Of a DNA stretch of 64,000 bases, positions 1-9,058 are shown one piece after another. Made by a program: the position numbers and the translations under genes. This stretch comes from Anthropogastromicrobium aceti (GTDB taxonomy: Bacteria; Bacillota; Clostridia; Lachnospirales; Lachnospiraceae): NCBI RefSeq assembly GCF_025567095.1, contig NZ_JAOQJH010000002.1. The stretch is one strand, 5' to 3'. Positions within the stretch are counted from its first letter, which is position 1; every line of letters begins with the position of its first letter. The notes beneath the pieces were generated by a model. That model was not told where the DNA came from. It was given only the letters and a program-made list of their open reading frames with translations, and did no database searches.

Positions 1-265
1 ATGTAAGATCCCAATTTACATGAAGCTCATTGAATGCTTCGCAGCGCTTCTGCAGCCACTCGCCGTACTCTTCTGCCTGATCCTCTGCTGGTCCCCATAC
101 AGTGATAGTTGCTGTAATCGGATCCTCTGCTGAATAATCTACTGTTTCTTCCTCTGCTGCCTCTGAACTTGTCTCTTCATCAGCAAATACACTCATTGCA
201 CCGCCAAAAGTTGATAAACACATAGCGCCTGCTAAAAATAAACTGGATGCTTTTCTAAATTTCAT
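1..265 (-). CDS. Extracellular solute-binding protein of a sugar ABC transporter (N-terminal part only)
   Basis: Read from the reverse strand, an ATG at 265 with an upstream GGAGG opens a frame that runs off the left edge of the window, giving about 88 residues. The start is a classic signal peptide: MKFRKASSLFLAGAMC, then a hydrophobic stretch and an Ala-rich cleavage zone before an acidic Glu/Ser linker. The mature part begins ITATITVWGPAEDQAE, the usual first beta strand of carbohydrate-binding lipoproteins and solute-binding proteins of ABC importers. No lipobox cysteine is clear at the expected place. It lies directly downstream of a YesM/YesN-type pair on the same strand, the usual setting for a sugar importer under that control. 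Its ligand cannot be told from this fragment. Confidence 0.8.
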   Translation of the reverse strand, partial: MKFRKASSLFLAGAMCLSTFGGAMSVFADEETSSEAAEEETVDYSAEDPITATITVWGPAEDQAEEYGEWLQKRCEAFNELHVNWDLT

Positions 266-384
266 AATACAAAATCCTCCCTGTTTTCTGTTTCCATTCG
301 GAAATCCTTATGTCATTATTATAAGAAATTTTGGTGATTCCGTATATATCAAAAATATTAGATTCATGTTGTTTTTTTCTGAAA

Positions 385-2109
385 TTACGATATCCTCTTT
401 GGAATCCTGATACTCGCCTTAGTTCCCTGCCCTATTTTGCTTTCAATCTGCAGACTATACTGTTCTCCATAGTAAAGCTTTATGCGCTCATTGACATTTC
501 TAACGCCATATCCCTTTGACTCTTCTGTTAAAATACGAGCCGCCTGCTCATCACTCATGCCTACACCATTATCTGCTACAGTCAAAACTATCAGATCACC
601 ATCTTCCTTTCCAGTAATCGTCAGCTTTCCTCTGCCGTCTGTCTTCACATCGATTCCATGAGCAATAGCATTTTCAATAAGAGGCTGAAGCATAAGGTTT
701 AATGACTGATACTGACCGATTGATTCATCTACATCAAACTCCACATCAAATTCGTAGTCATGCATCATCAGCTGAATATCAAGATAAGAACGCATGTTAC
801 GAAGCTCATCTGAGAGTGACATGACATTCTTTCCTTTGTTTAACGAGGTTCGGTAAAAGGTAGAAAGTGCCAGCGTAATTTTACTTATATCTTCCGCATC
901 TGCCTCAATTGCCTTCCAATTAATTAACGACAGCGTATTGTATAAGAAGTGGGGGTTGATCTGCGCCTGAAGCGCCTTCATTTCATATTCCTTTTCTTTA
1001 ATACGTCCTTCATAAACTTCCTTGATTAAGGTATTTAATTGAAGAAGCATTGAATCAAAACCATTGACAAGATCACCTATCTCATCACGGCTGTCACTCG
1101 TAATATTAACCTCAAAATTTCCCTGCTCTACCTCTTTCATTCCAGATCTAAGTCTTCTAATCCTCTTTGTAACAAAGCTCGTCAAAATCATCATGGCTAT
1201 CACTGACATCAGTGTCATAACAAACACCGCAATAAGCGCAATTCGTGTAATTGGCGTTACTGACCATACTATTAAGCTATTTGGCTTATACAAACATGCT
1301 GTCCATCCAGTCACAGATGATGTTTCTGAAAGAATCGTATACTCATTTTCCTGATTTTTCTTCTGATCAAGAAGCTGCGCGGCGTTTAACTCATATTCCC
1401 GATATTTTTTATCAAAAAATGCTTTTTCATACACTGCATTGCCCTTCTCATCGAAAATAACAATGCCATAATTATTCTGAAGTGTCTGCTTAAATGTCTC
1501 AAACATGCTGTCATACTCAACGCTAATGTACAAAATACCATCTAATCCATAGCGCTTTAGCATACTCATTGGGCTTACCCCAAACACAATTTCTTCATTT
1601 TTATCAACAAACCACTGCATTTCTCCAGAATCTGCCACACTCCTATACCAATTAGTATCTATAATCTCTGAAATTGGTGCCAGCGTGTCACCATGCTTGA
1701 TCATATCCTTATCTACATAAATCGTAACTTTGCCAACATCGTTGTGAAAATATTTCAGTGAAGCAAGCATTGGGTCAAGTATCGTAACAAGCTGATTGTA
1801 CATCTCATACACTGAATCATACTGGTATCCAATCACCTGTGAGATTGTCTGGTTATAACAAATATAGTTATTTAAATTTGTGTAGATTGCAAGCTTATTT
1901 TCCATTGAGGCAAGTGCCTGATACAGATACGATTCCATACTGTCTCTCTCATTTTGCAATAAAATCTGCTTCATCTGAACATAAGTAACTGACAGCACCG
2001 CCACAACAGGAAGAAAACCTGACAGCGCATATACAATGGCCAGCTTATAACCAAGCCTTACATTTCTAAACCAACTGACAATTCGGCTGCCAAGCTTACT
2101 TTTCTTCAA
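385..2109 (-). CDS. YesM-type sensor histidine kinase
   Basis: A 574-residue membrane sensor kinase that would autophosphorylate and pass phosphate to the response regulator encoded just upstream. Membrane segments lie at about residues 22-43 and 285-312, enclosing an extracytoplasmic sensor domain of about 240 residues. A HAMP-like linker follows (about 313-365), then the His_kinase domain with the motif QINPHFLYNTL, phosphoacceptor His387, and a C-terminal ATPase domain with PLIENAIAHG and DNGVGMS. This layout is typical of the YesM/LytS class, which often senses carbohydrates or cell-wall stress. The gene overlaps the regulator by 14 bases, so the two are translationally coupled. The solute-binding protein follows downstream. 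The kinase itself looks intact, although its partner is interrupted by a stop codon. Confidence 0.93.
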   Translation of the reverse strand: MKKSKLGSRIVSWFRNVRLGYKLAIVYALSGFLPVVAVLSVTYVQMKQILLQNERDSMESYLYQALASMENKLAIYTNLNNYICYNQTISQVIGYQYDSVYEMYNQLVTILDPMLASLKYFHNDVGKVTIYVDKDMIKHGDTLAPISEIIDTNWYRSVADSGEMQWFVDKNEEIVFGVSPMSMLKRYGLDGILYISVEYDSMFETFKQTLQNNYGIVIFDEKGNAVYEKAFFDKKYREYELNAAQLLDQKKNQENEYTILSETSSVTGWTACLYKPNSLIVWSVTPITRIALIAVFVMTLMSVIAMMILTSFVTKRIRRLRSGMKEVEQGNFEVNITSDSRDEIGDLVNGFDSMLLQLNTLIKEVYEGRIKEKEYEMKALQAQINPHFLYNTLSLINWKAIEADAEDISKITLALSTFYRTSLNKGKNVMSLSDELRNMRSYLDIQLMMHDYEFDVEFDVDESIGQYQSLNLMLQPLIENAIAHGIDVKTDGRGKLTITGKEDGDLIVLTVADNGVGMSDEQAARILTEESKGYGVRNVNERIKLYYGEQYSLQIESKIGQGTKASIRIPKRIS

Positions 2110-3652
2110 TCATTTCATCCCCGCTTTCTCTAAATTTTTGTGGACTAATTCCATAATACTCACGAAAGCTAGAACAAAAATATGAAACATTTGGATAACC
2201 GCATGCAGTGCTTATATCTACAATTTTCATCATCGTCTGCTCCAAAAGATCCTTTGCCTTTTCCATACGAACGCTCTTGATAAAACGATTCAAATTCTGA
2301 CCCGTTTCTTTTTTAAATACACTGCTTAAGTAGCTTGGAGCCATATAGACAAGCTCACTTAGTCGCTCCACACTCATTTCATCTCCATAATGAGCAGCAA
2401 TGTAGCGCTTGACAGCCTCCACCTCACGATGGCCTGTCTGTACTCTTCCTGAAAATGTCTTTTCCAATAGATTTATGGAATCGCTTACAATATCTGTAAC
2501 CTGAACAAAGTCAAATGAACGATAAAGCTGATCAATCTTCGTATTTAACTGCTTCTCTCCCTCTCCTGGTACTGCATCATAAATATCCTTTAGTAAGTTG
2601 GCAAATAAAAATTTGATATACATCTGGGAAAATGCAGTCTGGCTTCTGTATCTCTGGCTGAAACGCTCAAAATGATCACGCAGGCTCTGAACATCCTTCA
2701 TTCGAATATCCTGCTTCATCTGCTTAATTAATGTATCATCATCTATTTTAATGATCTCACAATCACTGCTCTTCATTCCACTGTAAAACAGTCTGACATT
2801 CGGATGATAAAATTTATTTTCCATAAGCTCCTCAAGCTCATCCATTGCGCAAATAATCTGCTCTGCACATGAAATTTCTGAAGAAATGGATGCTGTACAA
2901 CTATTTTCATACTCCTGTTTAATCTGCTCTAACAAATCATTTGCAAACGCGATTAAATCAATAGATCTATCTTTTAATAAGACGATCGACTGCTGCGGAG
3001 TCAAATTTAAATAAAGAAAGGCTTCGCTAGCGCAAACTTCTTTCATTTTTTTTGCCAGAATGCGCTCCTGCAAATCAACACCATTTTTTCCGAAAAAATC
3101 ATCATCTGTCTCAAGCATTAGAATACGGCAAAAGCAATCAACGTCTGATTTTGTCAAAACACCGCCGCTTTTCTCAAGCACTTCTGCTACATTTACTCCA
3201 TTTACAATCTGATATAGTGCATGCTCACGCATTTGCTGCATACTCTTTTTTTTCATATTTTTCTCGGCACGTTCTGCTTCAAGCTCCTGAATGACCCGTG
3301 TAATAGTCTATTTAAACTCACTCGGATCAACTGGCTTTAAAATGTAATCAGAAACACCTAGACGCACTGCTTTTCTGGCATAGTCAAACTCACTGCAGCC
3401 CGAAAAGATTACGCATTTCATATCCTCGTTTCTGTCGTCTTTTTTACATTCCTCTATCAGCTGAATGCCGTCCATAAATGGCATCTTTACATCTGTAAGC
3501 AAAATATCTGCCGTATGCTCCTTTAAATACTCAAGCGCATCTCTTCCATTTGCAGCCTCAGCAATCTCACATGGCAGCTGCATGTGGCGCAGCAGCATTT
3601 TAATGCCATTTCGTTCAATTCGCTCATCATCTACCACCAATATCTGATACAT
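2096..3652 (-). pseudogene. YesN-type response regulator interrupted by an in-frame TAG
   Basis: From the ATG at 3652 the first 114 residues form a complete receiver domain: acidic DDE near the start, phosphoacceptor Asp in LLTDVKMPFMDG, and conserved Lys in YILKPVDPSEFK. A TAG codon at 3308-3310 then ends the frame. The same frame, without any shift, continues immediately as TITRVIQELEAERAEKN and on to a 386-residue part, which ends in an AraC-type double helix-turn-helix (about the last 100 residues, with YLSSVFKKETGQNLN and CGYPNVSYFCSSFRE). The whole would be about 518 residues, a normal YesN length. A CAG-to-TAG change of a Gln after SEFK would explain it. An internal ATG at 3256 has no convincing ribosome site. 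The gene is either a recent nonsense mutant or a sequencing error; an intact DNA-binding half could still be made by reinitiation or readthrough. Confidence 0.85.
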
Positions 3653-3691
3653 ATCCCCTTATCCTTTCTGTACGCAAATTATCTGTATTCC

Positions 3692-3720
3692 ATTTTACCC
3701 TAATAAACGATGAAAATCAA
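3692..3720 (-). promoter_or_regulatory. Sigma-A-type promoter of the YesN/YesM operon
   Basis: On the reverse strand TTGATT (3715-3720) and TAAAAT (3692-3697) are separated by 17 bases, about 40 bases upstream of the regulator start codon at 3652. Confidence 0.6.
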
Positions 3721-3722
3721 CG

Positions 3723-3761
3723 AAAAAAAGGTGGCAGCGTGTTTATGCTGCCACCTTTTTT
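3723..3761. terminator. Bidirectional intrinsic terminator
   Basis: An 11-bp perfect stem (AAGGTGGCAGC pairing with GCTGCCACCTT) with an 8-base loop is flanked by an A run on one side and a T run on the other. It follows the stop of the glycogen phosphorylase gene (3770) and would end that transcript on the reverse strand before the YesN promoter. Confidence 0.85.
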
Positions 3762-3769
3762 AATATTTA

Positions 3770-6025
3770 TCATAACTTCCAGATTTCTTCGTTATATTGT
3801 GCTATAGTACGGTCGGATGAGAAAAATCCTGCCTTTGCGATGTTGATGAGCATCTTCTTTGCCCATTTCTTTCTATCTGCGTAGTCATTAAGCACCTGCT
3901 CTTTGCGTGCTATATACTCTTTTAAGTCAAGGAGGGTCATAAACCAGTCTTTATTTATCAGTTCTTTATGAAGCTGTGTTAAGGTTTCTTCGTCTCCTGC
4001 TTCAAGCATTTGCTCACTGATAAGGAAATCGACTGCTGTGTGTATGTCTTCGTCTTTTGTGTAGTAATCTTTTGCACAATAATCTGCATTTTTATAATGT
4101 TCAATTACCTGCTCGCTGCTCTCTCCGAAGAAGTAAATATTATCTTCTCCGACAAGCTCTCCGATCTCTACGTTTGCGCCGTCTCTTGTTCCTAATGTTA
4201 CTGCACCATTTAACATAAACTTCATGTTTCCTGTTCCTGATGCCTCCTTTGATGCTAAGGAGATCTGCTCGGAGATATCACATGCCGGTATAATTTTTGA
4301 TGCCTTTGTTACGTTGTAGTTTTCTACCATAACTAAGCGCAGATATGGGCTGACTTCTGGATCCTGCTCTGTGATCTGCTGTAAGCAAAGAATTGCATGA
4401 ATGATATCCTTTGCGATTGTATAGGCTGGCGCTGCTTTTGCGCCAAAGATCAGCGTTACTGGTGTCTTAGGAAGCTTTCCATTCTTGATTTCAAGATATT
4501 TATGAATTGCCCAGAGTAAATTCATCTGCTGGCGTTTATACTCGTGAAGACGCTTTACCTGAATATCAAAAATAGAATTTTCATCAATAACAACACCCTG
4601 TGTATGCTTTAAATAGTCAGCAAGCTGGCGCTTTTTCTCCTTCTTGATCGCAAGAATGCTGTCTAATACGCTGTCATCATTTTCGAATGAAAGCAGCTTT
4701 TCAAGCTCACAGGCATCCTTTTTAAAACCACTTCCAATCTTATTTTCAATTTCCTCTGAAAGCTCCTCATTACATGAAAGCAGCCAGCGGCGGAAGGTGA
4801 TTCCGTTTGTCTTGTTGTTGAATTTCTCCGGATAAATTTTGTAAAAAGCATTAAGCTCTGAATTTTTCAAAATTTCAGTATGCAGGTAAGCAACACCGTT
4901 TACACTGTGACCATAGTGGATATCCATATGTGCCATGTGAACTCGGTCATTCTCATCAATAATCGCTACCTTCGGATCTGAATATTTTGCCTTTGCACGC
5001 TTATCAAGCTCCTTGATGATCAAAACTAACTGTGGAACAACCTTCTCTAAATATGCAAGCGGCCACTTCTCAAGTGCCTCTGACAGAATTGTGTGGTTTG
5101 TGTATGCGCATACCTTTGTGACAAGTTCAACTGCCTCATCCATAGTGATGCCGCGCTCAAGAAGCAGACGGATCAGCTCAGGAATAACCATTGACGGATG
5201 AGTATCATTGATCTGAATAACAGCATACTCATCTAAATCGGTCAGCTTACAGCCGCGTGCCGTACACTCATCTAAAATCAAGTGTGCTGCATTGCTTACC
5301 ATAAAATACTGCTGGTAGATACGAAGTAAGTTTCCTGCCTCATCACTGTCATCTGGATATAAGAACAGTGTCAGATTCTTTACGATATCTGTCTTGTCAA
5401 AGCTTATGGTACCGTCCTTAATAAGACTCTCATCTAAAGTATCAACATCAAACAGATGAAGCTTATTCGTGCGTCCCTCATAGCCTGTCACCTCAATGTC
5501 ATACATGCGTGAGGTCACTGTCAGATCACCAAATGAAACTGGATAGCTTACATTAGTTTTGATCAGCCAGCTGTCTTTTTCAATCCATGGATTTGGTGTT
5601 TCCTTCTGGAAATTGTGATCAAACACCTGCTTAAACAGACCCATATGGTAATTCAAGCCTACACCATCACCGTGCAGATTTAATGTTGCCATGGAATCCA
5701 AAAAGCATGCTGCCAGACGGCCAAGTCCACCGTTTCCAAGCGATGGTTCTGGCTCGATCTCTTCGATCTCACCAATATCCTTTCCTGCTGCTTCAAGTTC
5801 TTCCTTTACAGTCTTGTAAAGACCAAGATTGATAAGGTTGTTTGATAACAGCTTTCCAATCAAAAACTCTGCGGAAATGTAATATACCTTCTTCTTTCCA
5901 GCTTCGCTTTCCTTCTTTGCTGCCAGATCCTTTGTCATATCAAGCAGTGCGTAATAAATCTCCTTATTGGTGCAGCCATATAACGGCTTATTATATTTCT
6001 TTTCACAAATTTCATTTACCATCAT
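3770..6025 (-). CDS. glgP: Glycogen/alpha-glucan phosphorylase, short form
   Basis: This enzyme releases glucose-1-phosphate from alpha-1,4-glucan with pyridoxal phosphate as cofactor, in the cytoplasm. The PLP site EASGTGNMKFMLNG is present, with the Schiff-base Lys at about residue 602, as are the family blocks EPSLGNGGLGRLAACFLDS and INDTHPSM. I place the start at the ATG at 6025, because AAAGGAG stands 11 bases before it; a longer frame upstream has no ribosome site. This gives 751 residues, shorter than the 819-residue paralog in this window (52630-55089). It is transcribed alone, divergent from an AraC-type regulator at 6221 that is a natural candidate to control it. Whether it prefers glycogen or maltodextrins cannot be decided from sequence. 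Confidence 0.93.
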   Translation of the reverse strand: MMVNEICEKKYNKPLYGCTNKEIYYALLDMTKDLAAKKESEAGKKKVYYISAEFLIGKLLSNNLINLGLYKTVKEELEAAGKDIGEIEEIEPEPSLGNGGLGRLAACFLDSMATLNLHGDGVGLNYHMGLFKQVFDHNFQKETPNPWIEKDSWLIKTNVSYPVSFGDLTVTSRMYDIEVTGYEGRTNKLHLFDVDTLDESLIKDGTISFDKTDIVKNLTLFLYPDDSDEAGNLLRIYQQYFMVSNAAHLILDECTARGCKLTDLDEYAVIQINDTHPSMVIPELIRLLLERGITMDEAVELVTKVCAYTNHTILSEALEKWPLAYLEKVVPQLVLIIKELDKRAKAKYSDPKVAIIDENDRVHMAHMDIHYGHSVNGVAYLHTEILKNSELNAFYKIYPEKFNNKTNGITFRRWLLSCNEELSEEIENKIGSGFKKDACELEKLLSFENDDSVLDSILAIKKEKKRQLADYLKHTQGVVIDENSIFDIQVKRLHEYKRQQMNLLWAIHKYLEIKNGKLPKTPVTLIFGAKAAPAYTIAKDIIHAILCLQQITEQDPEVSPYLRLVMVENYNVTKASKIIPACDISEQISLASKEASGTGNMKFMLNGAVTLGTRDGANVEIGELVGEDNIYFFGESSEQVIEHYKNADYCAKDYYTKDEDIHTAVDFLISEQMLEAGDEETLTQLHKELINKDWFMTLLDLKEYIARKEQVLNDYADRKKWAKKMLINIAKAGFFSSDRTIAQYNEEIWKL

Positions 6026-6087
6026 TATTATTAAAACTCCTTTCATGAGTTGATGTATGCAGTTTACTGCTTTTTTTGTCATTTTTC

Positions 6088-6117
6088 TTGCATTATGCCG
6101 CCTTTTTATGGTACTAT
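6088..6117 (+). promoter_or_regulatory. Promoter of the AraC-type regulator gene
   Basis: TTGCAT (6088-6093) and TACTAT (6112-6117) are 18 bases apart and lie about 100 bases upstream of the start codon at 6221. Confidence 0.45.
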
Positions 6118-6141
6118 CCTATCATGATGATACCAGGATCA

Positions 6142-6189
6142 AAAGCTCCAACCACCGATCGTGCTTGCACGATGAGGGGGTTGAGCTTG
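6142..6189 (+). other. Stem-loop in the leader of the AraC-type regulator
   Basis: Outer arms AAGCTC-AACC and GGTTGAGCTT enclose an inner hairpin ATCGTGC-TTGC-ACGAT. It lies between the predicted promoter and the ribosome site. There is no T run, so it is not an ordinary terminator. A role in mRNA stability or as a protein-binding site is possible but not shown. Confidence 0.4.
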
Positions 6190-6220
6190 GGACCCACAAA
6201 AACATGAGGAGAGAGCCACG

Positions 6221-7099
6221 ATGCAGATACCTGAATACGAAAATTATCATGAGACAAAATCACACAGCACACCTGATTTTCCTTACAATGCGTATATTTG
6301 TTCTATTCCACTTGATTTTGAGAAGGTGCCGCTTCACTGGCACGCTGAGGTGGAAATCATCTATATTAAAAAGGGGCGTGGGCGCGTCACATTAGATTTT
6401 ACCTCTCTTTATGTAGAGGCAGGTGATATTATTATTGTCAGTCCCGGTCAGCTTCATGCAATCGGCCCAGCTGAATATTCTATGGAATATGAAAATATTA
6501 TTTTTTCACTTCACCTTCTTTGTACTGGAAGCATGGATGCTCTAAGCAGTGAATTTTTTGAGCCTTTTTTGGCTGGTACCATTGGCTTTGAGCATCTTGT
6601 CTGCTGTGATGATGAACATTACCCTGTTCTCTCATCATGCCTAAATCATATTGACAGTATCAGCAGCAGTTTTCCAAAAGGCTACCGCCTTGCAATTAAG
6701 GGGGCTCTTTTTACCTTCTTCTACACCATATTCACAAATTCCACCGATATTCCTGCTCCCAAAAACGACCCTCACATTGAACGACTCAAAAGTGTCCTAA
6801 AATATATCGAAACACACTACATGAGTTCAATATCAATTGATGAGATTTCCGCTGTTTCTGGTTTTTCTGCTTCTCATTTTATGCGTTTTTTTAAATCTGC
6901 AATGGGTACCTCTTTTACTTCATATCTTTCCTCATATCGTCTTTCAATGGCAGCGCGTCTTCTCATGCTGACAAATGACTCTATTTTAGATATTGCCCTC
7001 TCCTGCGGCTATGAGAATCTTTCTTATTTTAACCGTTCATTTAAAAAACGATACAAAAAGACCCCCAGCGAATACCGCCGAGGGTCTAATGAAACATAA
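6221..7099 (+). CDS. AraC-family transcriptional regulator with N-terminal cupin domain
   Basis: A 292-residue DNA-binding regulator. The N-terminal half is a cupin-type sugar-sensing domain (PLHWHAEVEIIYIKKG at about residues 33-48, then the beta-rich GDIIIVSPGQLHAIGP). The C-terminal 100 residues hold the two helix-turn-helix motifs of the AraC family: FSASHFMRFFKSAMGTSF and CGYENLSYFNRSFKKRYKKT. The start ATG at 6221 follows an AGGAGAGAG ribosome site. It is divergent from a glycogen phosphorylase, which suggests control of alpha-glucan or another sugar use; this is inferred from position only. The last codons form a weak GGGTCT/AGACCC hairpin. Confidence 0.92.
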   Translation: MQIPEYENYHETKSHSTPDFPYNAYICSIPLDFEKVPLHWHAEVEIIYIKKGRGRVTLDFTSLYVEAGDIIIVSPGQLHAIGPAEYSMEYENIIFSLHLLCTGSMDALSSEFFEPFLAGTIGFEHLVCCDDEHYPVLSSCLNHIDSISSSFPKGYRLAIKGALFTFFYTIFTNSTDIPAPKNDPHIERLKSVLKYIETHYMSSISIDEISAVSGFSASHFMRFFKSAMGTSFTSYLSSYRLSMAARLLMLTNDSILDIALSCGYENLSYFNRSFKKRYKKTPSEYRRGSNET

Positions 7100-7156
7100 C
7101 GATTTATTCGTTTTATCTTTTATTTATTTTTGCTCTTTGTGGTTAAAACTATGCAC

Positions 7157-9058
7157 TCACTCGCTAATCTTATTTCCGGTGTATAACTGATAATATTTGC
7201 CCTTTTGTGCAATAAGATCATCATGAGTTCCGCGCTCAATGATACGTCCCTGCTCTAAGACCATGATGCAGTCGCTGTTCTTAACGGTAGACAGACGGTG
7301 CGCGATAACAAATGTTGTTCTTCCGTGCATCAGCTTGTCCATACCATCCTGAACAATTTTCTCAGTTCTTGTATCAATGGAGCTTGTTGCCTCGTCAAGA
7401 ATTAGTACAGGCGGATCGGCAACAGCTGCACGGGCAATGGCAAGAAGCTGTCTTTCACCCTGACTTAAGTTAGCACCATCTCCTGTGAGCATTGTGTCGT
7501 AGCCCTGCGGCAGTCTGCGGATAAAGCCATCTGCATTAGCAAGCTTGGCTGCTGCATGTACCTCTTCTTCTGTCGCATCAAGTTTTCCGTAACGAATATT
7601 TTCCATAACAGTTCCAGTAAACAGATGTGTATCCTGAAGAACAATTCCGAGTGAATGACGAAGATCATCCTTTTTGATCTTTCCGATATTTATACCGTCA
7701 TAGCGGATCTTTCCGCTTTGAATGTCATAGAAACGATTGATCAAATTGGTGATTGTTGTCTTTCCTGCACCTGTTGAACCTACAAATGCAATCTTTTGTC
7801 CCGGCTGCGCATATAAGCTTACATCATGAAGTACCATCTTATCGTCGTTGTAACCAAAATCCACATGCTCAAATACAACATCGCCTTTAAGCTGTCTATA
7901 ATCTGTCGTACCTTCTGCCTTGTGATAATGCTTCCAAGCCCATGTTCCTGTTCTCTTATTTGATTCAGTTATTGTGCCATCTGCATTTACAACAGCATCT
8001 GTAAGAGTAACATAGCCATCATCCACCTCTGGCTTTTCATCAAGCAAACGGAAAATTCGATCACCGCCGGCAAGTGCCATAACGATACTATTTAACTGGT
8101 TACTGATCTGGTTAATTGGCTGCTGGAAGCTCTTATTTAAAGTTAAAAAGCTTGCCAAACTTCCCAATGTAAAGCCGCCAATTCCATTGATTGCAACAAG
8201 ACCACCGACAATTGCAACAACAACGTAGCTTAAATTTCCAAGCTGTGCATTGATTGGTCCTAAGATATTAGCATAACGGTTTGCATTATATGCACTTCCA
8301 AACAGATCATTATTTAACTGGTCAAAGCGCTCAATACTCTCCTCTTCGTGACAGAATACCTTGACAACCTTCTGACCATCCATCATCTCCTCGATAAAGC
8401 CGTTTAATGCACCGATATTTTTTTGCTGTGATACGAAAAACTTTCCGCTCCTAGAAGCAGCTGTTTTACTTGCCCATATAACAAGCATAACCATAACAAT
8501 TGAAACAAGTGTAAGCGGCACACTTAAGATGATCATGTAGATCAGCACATTTACAATACTAATTAAGCTGTTGATGAACTGCGGAATACTCTGGCTGACC
8601 ATCTGGCGAAGCGTATCAACATCGTTTGTATACATTGACATAATATCGCCATGCTTATGTGTATCAAAATATTTAATTGGAAGGGATTCCATATGTTTAA
8701 ACATGTCGTTACGGATATTTCTCATCGTTCCCTGAGTAACATACACCATGATCTTAGTATTGCCAAAAGTAGCAGCAATACCAATTACATACAAAATTCC
8801 CATCTTGATAATTGCCTGCAGAAGCTCTGAATAGTCTGGGTTAGCCTGACCTAAAAGAGGTGTAATATAACCGTCAATCAAAGTCTTCATAAACATAGTT
8901 CCCTGTACATTTGCATATACACTTACAACAATACAGATAAGTACAAACAGACAATGAACTGGATAACGATTCAGCACATAGGACATGATGCGTTTAAATA
9001 CCTTTACTGGATTTTCGACCTTCTGCTTTGGTCCGAAATCACGTCTTGGTCCTGGCAT
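7157..9058 (-). CDS. ABC exporter half-transporter with consensus ATPase site
   Basis: A 633-residue fusion of a six-helix membrane domain (about residues 30-330) and a nucleotide-binding domain: Walker A GSTGAGKTT at about 427-435, signature LSQGERQ, Walker B VLILDEATSSID with the catalytic Glu. About 45 extra residues rich in Thr/Trp/Lys (about 345-390) lie between the two domains. Its start ATG shares one base with the TAA of the preceding gene (TAATG), so the two are made together. The partner has a degenerate Walker B, so the pair fits the heterodimeric multidrug exporters (LmrCD, EfrAB, BmrCD type). The substrate is unknown. The operon starts with a MarR repressor, which favours a drug- or toxic-compound-induced efflux role. 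Confidence 0.92.
   Translation of the reverse strand: MPGPRRDFGPKQKVENPVKVFKRIMSYVLNRYPVHCLFVLICIVVSVYANVQGTMFMKTLIDGYITPLLGQANPDYSELLQAIIKMGILYVIGIAATFGNTKIMVYVTQGTMRNIRNDMFKHMESLPIKYFDTHKHGDIMSMYTNDVDTLRQMVSQSIPQFINSLISIVNVLIYMIILSVPLTLVSIVMVMLVIWASKTAASRSGKFFVSQQKNIGALNGFIEEMMDGQKVVKVFCHEEESIERFDQLNNDLFGSAYNANRYANILGPINAQLGNLSYVVVAIVGGLVAINGIGGFTLGSLASFLTLNKSFQQPINQISNQLNSIVMALAGGDRIFRLLDEKPEVDDGYVTLTDAVVNADGTITESNKRTGTWAWKHYHKAEGTTDYRQLKGDVVFEHVDFGYNDDKMVLHDVSLYAQPGQKIAFVGSTGAGKTTITNLINRFYDIQSGKIRYDGINIGKIKKDDLRHSLGIVLQDTHLFTGTVMENIRYGKLDATEEEVHAAAKLANADGFIRRLPQGYDTMLTGDGANLSQGERQLLAIARAAVADPPVLILDEATSSIDTRTEKIVQDGMDKLMHGRTTFVIAHRLSTVKNSDCIMVLEQGRIIERGTHDDLIAQKGKYYQLYTGNKISE

Noticed and set aside
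3308..3310. TAG as a possible pyrrolysine or recoded codon
   Set aside because: The position is in a variable linker after the receiver, no pyl genes are visible, and a CAG-to-TAG mutation is simpler.
7070..7090. AGACCC/GGGTCT hairpin as terminator of the AraC gene
   Set aside because: Only a 6-bp stem, lies within the coding end, and no T run follows.
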